From Malurus cyaneus samueli (lineage: Eukaryota > Chordata > Aves > Passeriformes > Maluridae): a stretch of DNA of 64,000 nucleotides. The notes beneath the pieces are model-generated. The model searched no databases. It had not been told where the DNA came from and saw only the letters and a program-made list of their open reading frames with translations. How positions within the stretch are numbered: the first letter of the stretch is position 1; each line of letters begins with the position of its first letter. A program made the translations under genes and the position numbers. The stretch is from contig CM019215.1 in the NCBI GenBank assembly GCA_009741485.1, forward strand, positions 82,951,564 to 83,015,563, written 5' to 3'. Of the stretch, positions 1 to 9,640 are shown in pieces.

Positions 1-2839
1 TCACTGGCTCCCTTTCTGAAGTCCCCAATCAGCCCTGGGTGGGGTTTTGAACAACCCCTAGATACCACCATAGACTTCACAGTTGGGGACAGGATCCAAA
101 GTATTTGGTAGGTGCAGATAAGCAAAATAAAATGTATTCAAGTCAATGATCTCCTGTGATCCCTGTACACTGCTCTAACGGAGATTACAGCACCATGAAG
201 CAGAAGTTGCTTAAACTATTGGATGTGGATCATACAAAATCCCAGAAAAACAAAAATAGTCAGTTTTCCCCTTTGTTGCACTAAGTGATGCAAAGAAAGA
301 GGGCTCCACTCAGTCCAATGGAAACTTCTAACTCTGTACAGAACAGGACGCAGTGGTATCGTGTCAACTTTGATTGCAGTACTAGTATGAGTGATCCTAT
401 TAATGTAATAAAATTAGGGATACCTTTGTCCCACAGTGAATAAAACCAGAGTTTAAAATCAGCTATTTCTACTTCTGAATTAAGGTTACTTATTTCCTGC
501 AAGCACTTACAATTGATTCACAAGACATTCTCAAACTACACCTTTCAAATATCATAGGCAATGCAGTCACATCCCCATTAACCACTGAGATTGCAATATA
601 TACGGTATTGCTGTAATTGTAATAAAATTTCAGTGTATGGATGTTCTCTCCTCTTTTTTTTAACATTTAAGGTGCTATTTTTTGTAATCTAATACTGTTC
701 AGTCTTTTCCTCCTATCACCTCTTTCTTTCTTGCTCTTAATGACATTTATTTTCCCTCCAGTTTTCCCTCTCTGGTTCTTCTGTGCTCATTTTACATTAA
801 TTCCTGGTTTAACCAGCTTGACTTCAATTAGCTATGCCCTCCATCCTTCTTTCCCGGTGATACCTGTTTTTATCTGCCAGTGCCAAGTAAATTTTTTCAC
901 ATCTGTTCTATCTCTTCCCTCCCAGTTCTTGGGGTGGCAGCTTTGAAGGTAATGCTACACAAGCTGTTCTTTTGTCTCCTCAGACTTTGTCAGACTGTTT
1001 ACTTGCTAGGTGTAAAACTTCCACTGGACACCCATGCTCACAAAGCATCTCCTCTTCCAGGGATCCAAGGGGGCTGGAGGTGCAGATGTGCATCAGTCTG
1101 CCGTCTCCTCTTTACGTGGGCCCTTGCCAGGTTTAGAAGCCAGAGCTGGATCCACATGGATGTGTGAGAAAGTCATTATGATACGGGCAGACACAGCTCG
1201 AAGTAAGGTAGCACAAGCCATGGTACAGGTGCTGGAGGCAGCAAGGAGACATCATTGCAGCCTAGCACTCAGAGTGAATATTAATCCTGGGTCCCTGGGG
1301 GCTGCTGGTCCAGTTTTCAGCTGCAGTCTGACATAAATTGCTGTCAACACCAGAGCAACTTAGGTAAAATCTAGTACCTGGGCCACAACTGAGCCTTCAG
1401 TCTCTTCTGTAAATGCACTTTGGAAGACTTTGGTGACAGAACAGTCTTTGTGCATTAAACCTGGAATGTGCCTGTGCATGCCAGGGGCAGACCTAGCAGG
1501 ATTATGGTAGCTGGCTAACTGTGTCTGCAGCTACTACTGCCAGACTTATAAATGGGACAGAAATTTAAACGAGTTAAAGGGGGCTTTTTGTTTGTTTGGG
1601 TTGTGTTTTTTTTTTTTTTTCTTTCTTCTTTTTAGCTTCAGTCAGCTGAAACCTGAACTGGGCTACATCCTGTCTGGCTTCACTTGCCCGTTTCTAGAAT
1701 TACTATTGACCAAAAATACAAATATGCACCCTGGTAAAGTGTTCTCATCTAAGTCTGGATGGGATAGTCCCCTTACAAAAGTGATACAAATTGCAGAATT
1801 TCTGTTCTGAATCACTCAGGAGTGCACCCACTGAGTAGGAAGGAGGGCTACTGCTCTGAACGGGGAAAGAGCTGGAGGTGCCTGTAACTTGAGAGCAAAA
1901 CCAAAGCAAAAGGTCGTCAGTCAACTGATGTACTTAATTAATCAGGCAATTTCTGAAAGGTGTGAACACGCTTCCCCCCTCAATTGAGTGTTTTTGGGAA
2001 TAACAGTCAAGAAGAATGCTACATCTGCAAAAATAGTTCTTGTGGGACAACTGGGGTAGGAGAATCTCTGCTTGGAGAAAGTAACAAAAAAAAGGCTTTT
2101 AGTTGCACATGTGGCCCCAGGGATGAAGGTTCCTCTATCCCAGCTTCAGGACTTACACTGTCAGCCCTACTCACCAGTTTTTTGAGCACAACAAGAAAGA
2201 AGGCAAGCCAATGAATGAACTGCCAAGAAATGCTGGAAATTACAAGCTTACCTGGCCACATTAAGGACAATTTTTAAGGCTGTACCTCATGCAGCTCAGA
2301 TCTAACAGGTAACAAATGATGTATGCAAACAAGTAAAGAAAGAAAATTTGCTCCTAACTCCCTCTAATCTCAAATCCCCGGTTTTCAAATAAAGGTTTGT
2401 GCCTTATTTCTGGTATTCAGAATTCTGAAACTCTCAGAATTTGATATACTTTTATTTCTCCAGTGTAATTTCAAAACCAAGAGGGTGACACTCATTTGTG
2501 GTGCCCGTCCACTCGAAATCTGAGATTGTAAATCCATAAAGAAAGCACTAGTGGGATGAAATTATTTTGCACAAGTAGTGGGTGATGATGCCAACTTGAT
2601 AAAACTGCACGTGGTCGTTGGGAAAAGGCTTCAGAAATAGGATGCAGAAGTGGTACAACTGAGGTGACATCTTGCAACTAAGTAATCATGATTTAATACA
2701 AATTCTCACGGTATCCAAGACAGTGAGGCTGCAAGAATGGAATTTAAACCGAGAAAGTGGAAAGCAGCGTGCAAGAAAGCATTCACGATTTAAGAGTACA
2801 GTTCCATTTGAAGAAATGGTATCCTCTCAGACCCCGTTT

Positions 2840-2844
<5 letters not shown>

Positions 2845-2871
<27 letters not shown>
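2845..2871 (+). repeat. A27 homopolymer tract
   Basis: An uninterrupted run of 27 A residues, followed by an A-rich tail with interspersed C. It could be the 3' tail of an old retroposed copy whose body lies to the left (about 2650-2844), but I found no target-site duplication and no recognisable parent gene. It may equally be a simple A tract. Confidence 0.85.
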
Positions 2872-3104
2872 CAAAACCAAAAAGAACTATGTGTTTTCAA
2901 CGACACTGAGAAATTTTTAACCATGCATCATAATAATAGTAAAATTAACAGTACGACGATCGTCTGCATATGCAGAGGCCCCATCATCCAAGCATGCAAT
3001 GAGAAAAGGGATGCGACAGCCTTGGTGGAATAACAGCAAATCACGGGCAGGCACCTTCTTCCTTGTACACACAGAGCCCTGCTGCCTCGGTAAAAGCCGT
3101 GCTG

Positions 3105-3149
3105 ATCAAAAGAAGAACACAGCACTCTACCGCCTCATCAAAAGAAGAA
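3105..3149 (+). repeat. 13-base direct repeat, 32-base spacing
   Basis: The word ATCAAAAGAAGAA occurs at 3105-3117 and again at 3137-3149, just upstream of the CpG island. The sequence between the copies is not repeated. It resembles a TCF/LEF site but carries one extra A, so that reading is not supported. Confidence 0.8.
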
Positions 3150-3256
3150 ATATGCGTTCTAATCCCTTTTTCCAGAAGCCTTTGGTGCATTTATAACAGC
3201 GTGTTTCCACGGTGGGAACACTGGGGAGCTCCAGCCTGACCCCGGCAACTCCTCCG

Positions 3257-3275
3257 CGCCGCGGGGGGCGCTGTG
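3257..3275 (+). promoter_or_regulatory. CTCF-like site at island edge
   Basis: The stretch ends in GGGGGGCGCTGTG, which matches the GGGGGCGCTGTG half commonly seen in vertebrate CTCF sites; the left half (CGCCGC) fits less well. It lies at the upstream edge of the CpG island, where CTCF is often found. This is a match by eye only and GC-rich sequence produces such matches by chance. Confidence 0.35.
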
Positions 3276-3354
3276 TGCTCGGCCCCGCTCGCCTCAGGGG
3301 CGCCGCCGCCGCATCCCCCGACCCGACACGCGGTCAGGAAGTCGGGCGGCCCCG

Positions 3355-3407
3355 CTCTTCCTCCTCTTCTTCCTCCTCCTCCTCTTCTTCCTCCTTCTCC
3401 TCCTCCT
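3355..3407 (+). repeat. 53-base polypyrimidine tract in promoter
   Basis: Fifty-three consecutive C or T residues made of TCC, CTT and TCT triplets, so the minus strand is pure purine. Such tracts in promoters are often nuclease-sensitive and can form triplex (H-DNA) structure. It sits about 40 bases upstream of the first CCAAT box and is probably length-polymorphic. Read as protein it gives poly-Ser, Pro/Leu-rich or poly-Gly-like frames, which are artefacts of the repeat. Confidence 0.95.
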
Positions 3408-3443
3408 GCTCCGCCGGCCACGCCCTGCGCTGCCCGCTCTCAG

Positions 3444-3448
3444 CCAAT
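3444..3448 (+). promoter_or_regulatory. GMDS: CCAAT box (NF-Y type), forward
   Basis: The context CAGCCAATCA fits the NF-Y consensus (Pu-Pu-CCAAT with A/G after). It is about 68 bases upstream of an inverted copy, within the CpG island. Confidence 0.65.
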
Positions 3449-3511
3449 CACCGCGCCAGCTTTCAGCCCCGGCGGCGCTCCTGTCCCTTTAAGGAAGCGC
3501 CGGGGCTCCTG

Positions 3512-3516
3512 ATTGG
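3512..3516 (-). promoter_or_regulatory. GMDS: CCAAT box (NF-Y type), inverted
   Basis: The plus-strand context TGATTGGCTG is the reverse complement of the NF-Y consensus. Together with the forward box at 3444 it forms a head-to-head CCAAT pair, common in TATA-less promoters. If NF-Y sets the start site, transcription would begin roughly 60-100 bases downstream of this box, near 3575-3620. Confidence 0.7.
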
Positions 3517-3620
3517 CTGTGGGGCTTTGCGGCGCCGCGGGAGCGGGGCCGAGCGCGGGGCGCGCTCCCGGGGCTGGCGGCGGGAGCGCGCCTGCGGGGG
3601 GCTGCACCTGCGGCGCGCGC

Positions 3621-3647
3621 GGGGCGGGGCGGGCGGGGCGGGCGGGC
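3621..3647 (+). promoter_or_regulatory. GMDS: GC-box cluster / G-quadruplex motif
   Basis: Six runs of three or four G separated by single C residues. This fulfils the canonical four-run G-quadruplex pattern with one-base loops, and also contains overlapping Sp1/KLF GC boxes (GGGGCGGGGC, GGGCGGGGC). Depending on the start site it is core promoter DNA or part of the 5' untranslated RNA, where a quadruplex would hinder scanning. Confidence 0.8.
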
Positions 3648-3671
3648 GGACGCGGGCGGCGAGCGCGGGAA

Positions 3672-3707
3672 ATGCTGCGGCGGCGGCGGCCGGGGCAGTG
3701 CAGGTAA
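3672..3707 (+). other. Upstream ORF (11 codons) in GMDS leader
   Basis: An ATG at 3672 opens an 11-codon frame (MLRRRRPGQCR) ending in TAA at 3705-3707, 122 bases before the GMDS start. Its ATG is preceded by an A at -3, since the flanking bases are GGGAAATG, so it is in a fair initiation context. The arginine run comes from a short CGG repeat. If transcription starts upstream of 3672 this ORF would be met by scanning ribosomes before the main start. The stop codon overlaps a splice-donor-like sequence (CAG/GTAACC at 3701-3709). Whether the leader includes it depends on the unmapped start site. Confidence 0.5.
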
Positions 3708-3829
3708 CCCCGGGTGCCGGCAGGCATCCTCCCATCCGTGCCCGCCCCCAGTGCCGGGAGCCTCGCCCCGGCGGCCGCGCCTCCGCCCCGGGATACCTCC
3801 GCACCTGGGACGCGCCCGCCGCCGGGAGG

Positions 3830-3943
3830 ATGGCACAGCCCGCGGCGGAGGAGGCGTGTGGCTGCGCCTCCGCCGCACCGGGAGACGACGGCGAGGAGAT
3901 GAACGGCAGGAAGGTGGCTCTGATCACCGGCATCACCGGGCAG
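3830..3943 (+). CDS. GMDS: GMDS coding exon 1 (GDP-mannose 4,6-dehydratase, N-terminus)
   Basis: GMDS converts GDP-D-mannose to GDP-4-keto-6-deoxy-D-mannose in the cytosol, using bound NADP; this is the committed step of de novo GDP-L-fucose synthesis, followed by the epimerase-reductase GFUS (TSTA3). This exon encodes 38 residues starting MAQPAAEEAC and ending RKVALITGITGQ. The last 11 are the first Rossmann beta strand and start of the glycine motif, nearly identical from bacteria to mammals. The first 25 or so residues are acidic, small-residue rich and poorly conserved, and are about four residues longer than I recall for human. The ATG at 3830 has A at -3 and G at +4, a strong Kozak context; a second in-frame ATG lies at 3899 (residue 24). 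The exon ends in CAG followed by GTAACG at 3944, phase 0. The frame is open upstream as far as 3212, so an N-terminal extension cannot be excluded by sequence alone. Confidence 0.95.
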
Positions 3944-4214
3944 GTAACGGCGGGGGCTCCCCTCGTTCACGTGCCCTCCCGGCGGCGGAGGGAGAGGGGA
4001 TGGGAAAGACCCGCCCCGAGGTGCCCGCAGGCAGCCGTGACCGGGGCAGGGCGTGGGAGAGGGGCGGTGGAGGGCTCGGCGTGGGTCTGCCCGGCGCCTT
4101 CGCTCTCTGCCTCACTCACGGGCCCTGGGGCACATCTCCGCGAATGCGTTCCCCGCGCGGTGCCCGCTTCCTTTCACAGTCTGTGCCGCCAGTTCCGCGC
4201 CGGGATGGGGCTCT

Positions 4215-7200
4215 CTCTGACAGCCCTTGGCTGGTCGGGGTGGACAGACCGATCACCTTGTGGATTGGGTTTGTCTGCTCCGGGGGTCTGAAGTGTTCAG
4301 CTGGTGTGAATGAGATGAGGTGCAATGCTTTTATGCCTCCGTTTTGGACTGTCTTATAGTAACATGTACCAGGAATTCCTGAGAAATCAGCTAAGCCTAT
4401 ACCGAGATGAGGTGTTAAGTGAGCATCACGGAGAAAGGAGCTGTACCTTGGAAAGACAGTTCAAGGAACCAGTGTCGGGACTATTCATCCTGATGGTCTG
4501 CAGTGGGAGAAGTATCAGTGCAGCTGTACTAGTGCAGGTGGGAGGCAGCCAGCATTGGCTGTGACCTGAGCAGGCTTGTCACTCAGAAGGACTGTTTGTC
4601 ACTTGTCACTGTGACACACTGGGCAGCCATGCATTTACTCTCAGTAGCTGCTTGATATCCAAACCTTAATGGATGACAAAACCATCTCTCCAGGCCACTT
4701 GTTTTGTGCTCGTGTATGATCATTTGCAATCTCCAGTTATTTTGGCTATATTGCTTGTAGGGATAATGATGCTCTCAAAGTTCTGGTGCTTTGAGCAGAA
4801 GGTACAGGACAATAATGGCATGGAACAAAAAAAAAAATCACAATTTCTCTTAGAGCAACTTCTGCATGGTGGAAAAAGATATGCTGGTGGTGAGTTTTAA
4901 CATGGTGAGGTGTGCAGGAGGATTGATATGTGCAGTTTGTGGCTTGTGCTGCTGCACTTCCAATAGGCAGCTTGGACTGTTTTTGCATACAGAGATCTGC
5001 ATTGCTTGTCTTTGCTGGCAACTGGGTGCTAAATGAAAAGTTGTTCTAGACATGCTTACTTGTATTTAAGGAATATTTAATTTGCAATGTAGATATCTCC
5101 CACTACCTGGAAAAATTTGTTCTCCTTGCACATTGCTTATCTTCAGGAAGATGTTTCTGCTTGGGGGGTGAATCTCCTCTGATTTGTATAACCTGTTAAG
5201 TAAGTAATGCATAGTAACCCATTAATGCTCATTTTGGAATCCCGGTGGAAGAGAATTTTTCCTTTATGTCTTGCATTTAACCAGTGATGGCTTCATACAT
5301 GGAAGAACTTCTTCCTCTTCAACTGTGACCTGTCTGGTATGCCTGCAGGTCCACTGTGAAGTGCTGGTGTGAGTTGTTGAGAAGTTCATGAGTACTATGA
5401 AAAAGTACGTGTGAAAAAAAAATGTTGCTCTTTTACTCAGAGACCATGTTAGTTAATGCTGTCACTCTTTATTTTATAGTAGAAGAACCATCAAGTCTTT
5501 ATGAGAGAGTAAATCCAGAGACTGTCTTTTCATCTGTTGTCTGAGAGAGCCTGCACTGTGCTTTGAACATTCACCTGCTGCGTGTGTCTCACCTCATTAT
5601 GCCTGTTCTCACCACACTTTGGTGCATGCTCTTCCCATGGGTTAGCAGCCAGTAGCAGGCTAGGGAAAGCCCTCTAAGTGGCTGTCTGACAAGGAGATGT
5701 GACAATATCTGAGAAGAGGGAAATCTAAGCATCTCTGTGTACTAACATTTTTGCTTGATGTTTATTTCTAGCAAGAGCACAGTCAGAACTTTCCCAAGGA
5801 CTACTTTGGTGCTGTGTGAAAAGTCTTCCAGGTTGTTGGCAGAAGTACAATTCTCTTCATCAAAGATAGTAAGTTAGAGGCCTGTAGATACAACACCATT
5901 ATTCTTTCAGTACTGTGTTCTCTGTATTACTTTCCCTATTTTCAAAGCAGCTCTCGCTTTTTTAGCTTAATGTTTACAGGCATATTATTTGTCATTGGAA
6001 CATGTGGAGAACCAGAACTAGGAAAGGCCTCTATTTGGGTCCTGTTGTTCTTCATAATTTTGAGATTTGGTGCCAGGATTCCTGGTCTGTTTTTTAAAGG
6101 AAGTCACCATTCATGTTCCTTACCCTTCTCTGAAGAGGCCTCACCCAGAAATGGGAGACTTGGAATTTGTATCTGAGAAAGGCGGACTTGTGTGTCCCCC
6201 TTTCTGAAGAAAATTCGAATACAGTATGTTTTAAAACTTAGTTACCATGTCTAAAATGCACAGATATGCTGAAGTGGAAGGCTCGAGCTCAGGCTTTGCC
6301 TTTCCCAGGCAATTACTTTAACTACTGTGCTAGAGTATTGCTCTGTTTCATGTCCTTCCTTTAACTGGTGCTTTTACAGGTGGGAGATAAAGGCTTGGCT
6401 CTCTTCAGACTGAAGGTGGTGTAGAACAGAATTGGATGGTTAACTCGCCTTAAACTGTGTGCTTTCTGCTACAGCAAAAAGTGAGCTGGCACAGTTGTAT
6501 AAGGAACCTGCTTTTGTTTGTGTGTGGCCATTATACTCTGAGAGTATTTGCTGAACTAATGCCCTGTAGGGCCAGGTACCTGAAATAAGGATAGGTGAAA
6601 GATAAGTATTGAGCTAGACATGGACCATGACAATTCCGGGCAATTGCGGACTAGTGCTTTTGGGCCAAGTGAAGGCCTGCTTGAACTGTAGCAGCCCTTC
6701 CTGAGTTGGGATGATGACACTGTAAGTGTGCTTAATCATAGTGTTGAAATCAGACAACTCGTTAGTTTTCAGAACTTGTGTGTAGCCATGAACTTCAGGA
6801 TTGTTCATCTTTTCCATTGACAAAAGGTGGGATTTTCTTTCTAGGATGGAGAAAGAGTTGAGCTTAGGTAGGGTTATATTTTGACAATGAAGCAATTGAC
6901 TGACAAGGTAGCTTTTAACTGAAACATAGCATAGAGATATGGCACAACTGTAACTTCCTTTAATGGACTTTTAGTGAGATTCATAAGACTTTACAGCATG
7001 CCAGAGAAAGATGGGCTTTCTGCGCAAGTGCTTCTGTACAGTGAGAGACTGGAGGCACGTGCCATTTGCCAGCTTACTGCACCAGTTAACTAAACCAGTT
7101 CTGGTGACCTGCTTTTCTTCTGGGTACGTTGAAAGGACAGGTGTCTGCAAGGGTGAATGTTTTACTGATAGGAAGGTAGTTTGACCTTTGGCCAAATAAC

Positions 7201-9060
7201 AGGAGGAGTTTGCAATATGCATGGTGAAGCCAACAAAGGAAAGCAGATTTCATAATTGAATGGTCAAGACTTCAAATGGTATTCTGGCTCCGAGGGTTGA
7301 AGCTTAGTTTCTATTAAATCAAAGCAGATTTATGAACCTCTACAAATTCTGCATTTGCCCATAATGTTATGGTGGAATCAGTATTGTTCTACCATTTGCA
7401 TTGCTGATAAGAGACTCTAAGCCTGTAGGCAGTGGTGTTATATCCTCCTTTTGCAATATTGAGATTTCTCTTATCTTTCTCACACCACAGCAGTGGGATG
7501 AACCACATTTCACTGTTTTGCTAAAATGACTTCCAGATTGAGGCAGTTGCCGTGGTTAGATGGATGAAACATTTCTGAAGTGTCACGTAGGTAGTGGTCT
7601 GCTGGCAGACTACTTGCGAGTAATGCACAGCACTTTTTTCTTCATTTAAAGAAAAGTGCTTTAAATGAAACAGGCCTGTTTTATATATTAAAATGAAAAT
7701 ACTTAAAAAAACCCAAACCCAAACAATTCAAATGGGACTCTTACTGCAAGAGTGCTTTTGCAATGCAAAGTAAATGTGCTGGACTTTTCAAACCTTGGTA
7801 AATTGAAGAATTATTCTGTGAAAATAGGAGTTTTCAATCAAGCACTAATTACTAAGAATATAATGCTAGATATGCAAATATGGCTTGTCTCTTATTTCTG
7901 GAAGCTAATAAAGCAGTAATTTTAAAAGCTTTGTCTTCTAGGCCTTGTGACTAAATGTCTGTTAAAATTTCATTTAAATATCTCTTCAGAATGTCTGATT
8001 GCAATGCAATCAATCTGATTGTCTTTCTTACACTGATACTTGTAGAAGTATTTAGATATTTGACTTCTTGCAGAAGTCTGAGTCAACATATAAACTCATA
8101 GTCTGAGCCTAAATATGAAGTTATATGTTGATGTTCCTACTTTCCCCACTTGGTCCCTGGATTATGAGCAGTAAATAAAGTCTGTGTCTGGTGCTTTTCT
8201 AGGAGACACAGTAAGGTAGACCAAGATAATTCAAGAGGCACTTACAAAACTCAGTTTTGAATGAGGCAATGTATGAGAGTTCAGTGTCAGTGCATGCCCA
8301 GAGGCTATTGCAAACTAGACGAAGGGAGCAGTGGTGTCTCTGTTCTGTGAGTGTTCTTACAGCAGCAATACTAGCACCAGCCTCTGCTCCCTTGCCTGCA
8401 GTTCTGTCAAACACAACTTCCATTTGGCAAAACTTGAGGCAGCAACCTCAGAACTTTCAACCGAGCCTGAAGGGAATGGAAAGCATGGAGTCTTCTCTGT
8501 CTTTTGTATTGGAAGTTCAGTTGCTTATAGCCTTTGCTATTCCTTTAACACACCGAACACTTATGTGTACTGCAAGTTTTATGCCACAGTTACTGTTCAT
8601 AGTTTGAGAAAGGTTAACTGTATCTAGGGAGGGGAAAAAGATACTGAGAAAGGAAGACTTGCTGCTTAAATTGAGGTTAAGTTATTTGTTTTAAATTTGG
8701 CTGTTGAGATGAAACTGAGCAAGACAGACTCAGTGGGGCAAAGTACAATAATAAGAGAATGTGAGTCATTGTTTAGGATTAAAAAATCCCAAAATGAATA
8801 GTTGGTATGGTGTCATATACCATATAAAACTCTTTGATACTCCGTAGCTAAAATAAAATGAATGTGTCTTGGAGAAGAGTTGTGGAGGAAACAGTTAAAC
8901 AATGGTTTTGAAAGCTTCTTTCAGTATTGTGATCAAATGGTGAGGTAGAAATCCGTGTCACTGGAGAATGTGTATATACCTGAAAAACATTAGTAGAGAA
9001 ACATTATAGCCTGTTGTGCCAGAGACAGGACATTGATATGCCAGAAGAGGATAAAATCAA
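4215..9060. other. Intron 1 segment, no element recognised except a hairpin
   Basis: AT-rich intronic DNA. Open frames are short and overlap on both strands (for example 8257-8607 and 6614-6895), with no family motif. The only structure I noted is the pair of overlapping inverted repeats at 7629-7669. Confidence 0.6.
7629..7669 (+). repeat. Two overlapping, mutually exclusive inverted repeats
   Basis: AGCACTTTT (7629-7637) is the exact reverse complement of AAAAGTGCT (7652-7660). TTCATTTAAAG (7641-7651) is the exact reverse complement of CTTTAAATGAA (7659-7669). The two hairpins share bases 7659-7660, and each one's loop contains an arm of the other, so only one can form at a time as a simple stem-loop. 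Confidence 0.85.
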
Positions 9061-9069
9061 AACGACTGC

Positions 9070-9093
9070 TTTTTTTTTTTTTTTTTTTTTTTT
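9070..9093 (+). repeat. T24 homopolymer tract
   Basis: Twenty-four uninterrupted T residues. It may be the tail of a minus-strand retroposed fragment, but the sequence to its right is not recognisable and no target duplication was seen. Confidence 0.9.
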
Positions 9094-9130
9094 GCATTGA
9101 AATAGGAGGATAATCTTTGCTGAAACTGGC

Positions 9131-9245
9131 TAAAGGTAAATATTAGCATTGCTGCCTTCTCATTAAAACAAATAGTCTTGGTTTCTGAGTAAAGCTAAAT
9201 ATTAGTATTGCTGCCTTTTCATTTAAACAAATATTGTCTTGGTTG
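9131..9245 (+). repeat. Diverged tandem duplication, period about 59
   Basis: Unit 1 begins TAAAGGTAAATATTAGCATT at 9131 and unit 2 begins TAAAGCTAAATATTAGTATT at 9190. Both continue through GCTGCCTT, a TCATT(T/A)AAACAAAT block and GTCTTGGTT. The copies differ by a handful of substitutions and a one- or two-base indel, so the duplication is old. It lies just to the right of the T24 tract. Confidence 0.9.
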
Positions 9246-9460
9246 AAGCCAAGTACTTTATTTTTCAATTCCTGTCTCTTAGTAGCCAAGTGTTGTCTTG
9301 AGTGAGGATTTCAGGTACATTGAACATCCTTATAGTTTGAAGTTGCAGAGATGTAGGAGTACTGAATTTAGCCACAAATTTAAACGCGAGAAACTTGGGA
9401 AGGCTTTTCGAGGGGGGGAGGGTGGATTTTTTTTTTTTTTTTTATTGTTTTGTTTTAAAT

Positions 9461-9640
9461 GGTGAGGGGGCCAAGCATTGGAAGAAACTGCCTAGAGAAA
9501 CTGAGTGTCTGTCCCGGGAGGTACCCTAACCAAACTGGGCATGGCCCTAAGCAACCTGCATTAGTTGACCCTGTCTTCAGCAGGGATCCTGAACTGTGTG
9601 ATCCACAGAAGTCCCTTTCAACATAAAGTTGCATGATTTC
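9461..9640 (+). mobile_element. CR1 LINE 3' end fragment, decayed
   Basis: The stretch follows the 3' end of avian CR1 elements in order: a GGTGAGG block, a GAAACTGCCTAGAGAAACTG block equivalent to the CR1 'ggttgcccagagaggttg' segment, GGCCCTAAGCAACCTG near 9542-9560, and a terminal AAGTCCCTTTCAAC segment corresponding to the CR1 'aaggtcccttccaac' end, followed by a GCATGATTTC tail resembling the CR1 'attctatgattc' terminus. It is heavily mutated, 5' truncated and inactive. The T17 tract at 9427-9443 may be a derivative of the adjoining CR1 sequence. The assignment is from memory of the consensus, not from an alignment. Confidence 0.75.

Larger units (their letters stand above)
1..3200. other. 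Upstream flank of GMDS, no gene recognised
   Basis: This AT-rich flank precedes the GMDS CpG island. The open frames here are all under about 100 codons, overlap each other on both strands, and contain no motif of a known protein family. I saw no tRNA, rRNA or snoRNA-like sequence and no recognisable CR1 fragment. The only clear repeats are a T tract at 1606-1620, a 27-base A tract at 2845-2871 and a 13-base direct repeat at 3105-3117 and 3137-3149. In other vertebrates the genes flanking GMDS include FOX-family genes, but none of their coding sequence is visible here. A divergent non-coding transcript from the CpG island is possible, but nothing in the sequence proves it. Confidence 0.6.
3235..4215 (+). 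promoter_or_regulatory. GMDS: CpG island promoter of GMDS
   Basis: GC content and CpG density rise abruptly near 3235 and fall off after about 4215, against an AT-rich background on both sides. The island spans the expected promoter, the 5' untranslated region, the whole exon 1 coding sequence and the start of intron 1, which is the usual layout of a broadly expressed housekeeping gene. It contains two CCAAT boxes in opposite orientations, multiple GC boxes and no convincing TATA box, so transcription probably starts at dispersed sites. The start is not fixed by the sequence; the stretch from about 3520 to 3670 is the most likely zone. The mixed orientation of elements would allow divergent transcription. 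The edges given are by eye. Confidence 0.9.

Noticed and set aside
2650..2920. Possible processed pseudogene or retroposon body ending in A27
   Set aside because: No parent gene or element recognised and no flanking duplication seen; only the A tract is reported.
3700..3730. A short intron in the leader from GTAACC at 3704 to CGGCAG near 3721
   Set aside because: About 18 bases is far too short for a vertebrate intron. The donor-like site is kept only as a candidate for long-range use.
3440..3970. Long Pro/Arg/Ala-rich minus-strand frames over the promoter
   Set aside because: Stop codons are scarce in very GC-rich DNA; three overlapping frames are open at once and none has a domain.
3212..4291. 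359-codon open frame through the CpG island
   Set aside because: It is the GMDS exon 1 frame extended through GC-rich leader and past the donor into intron 1. Only 3830-3943 has homology and a supported splice exit.
9427..9443. T17 tract as a separate retroposon tail
   Set aside because: It directly adjoins the CR1 fragment and is more simply explained as expansion within or beside that element.
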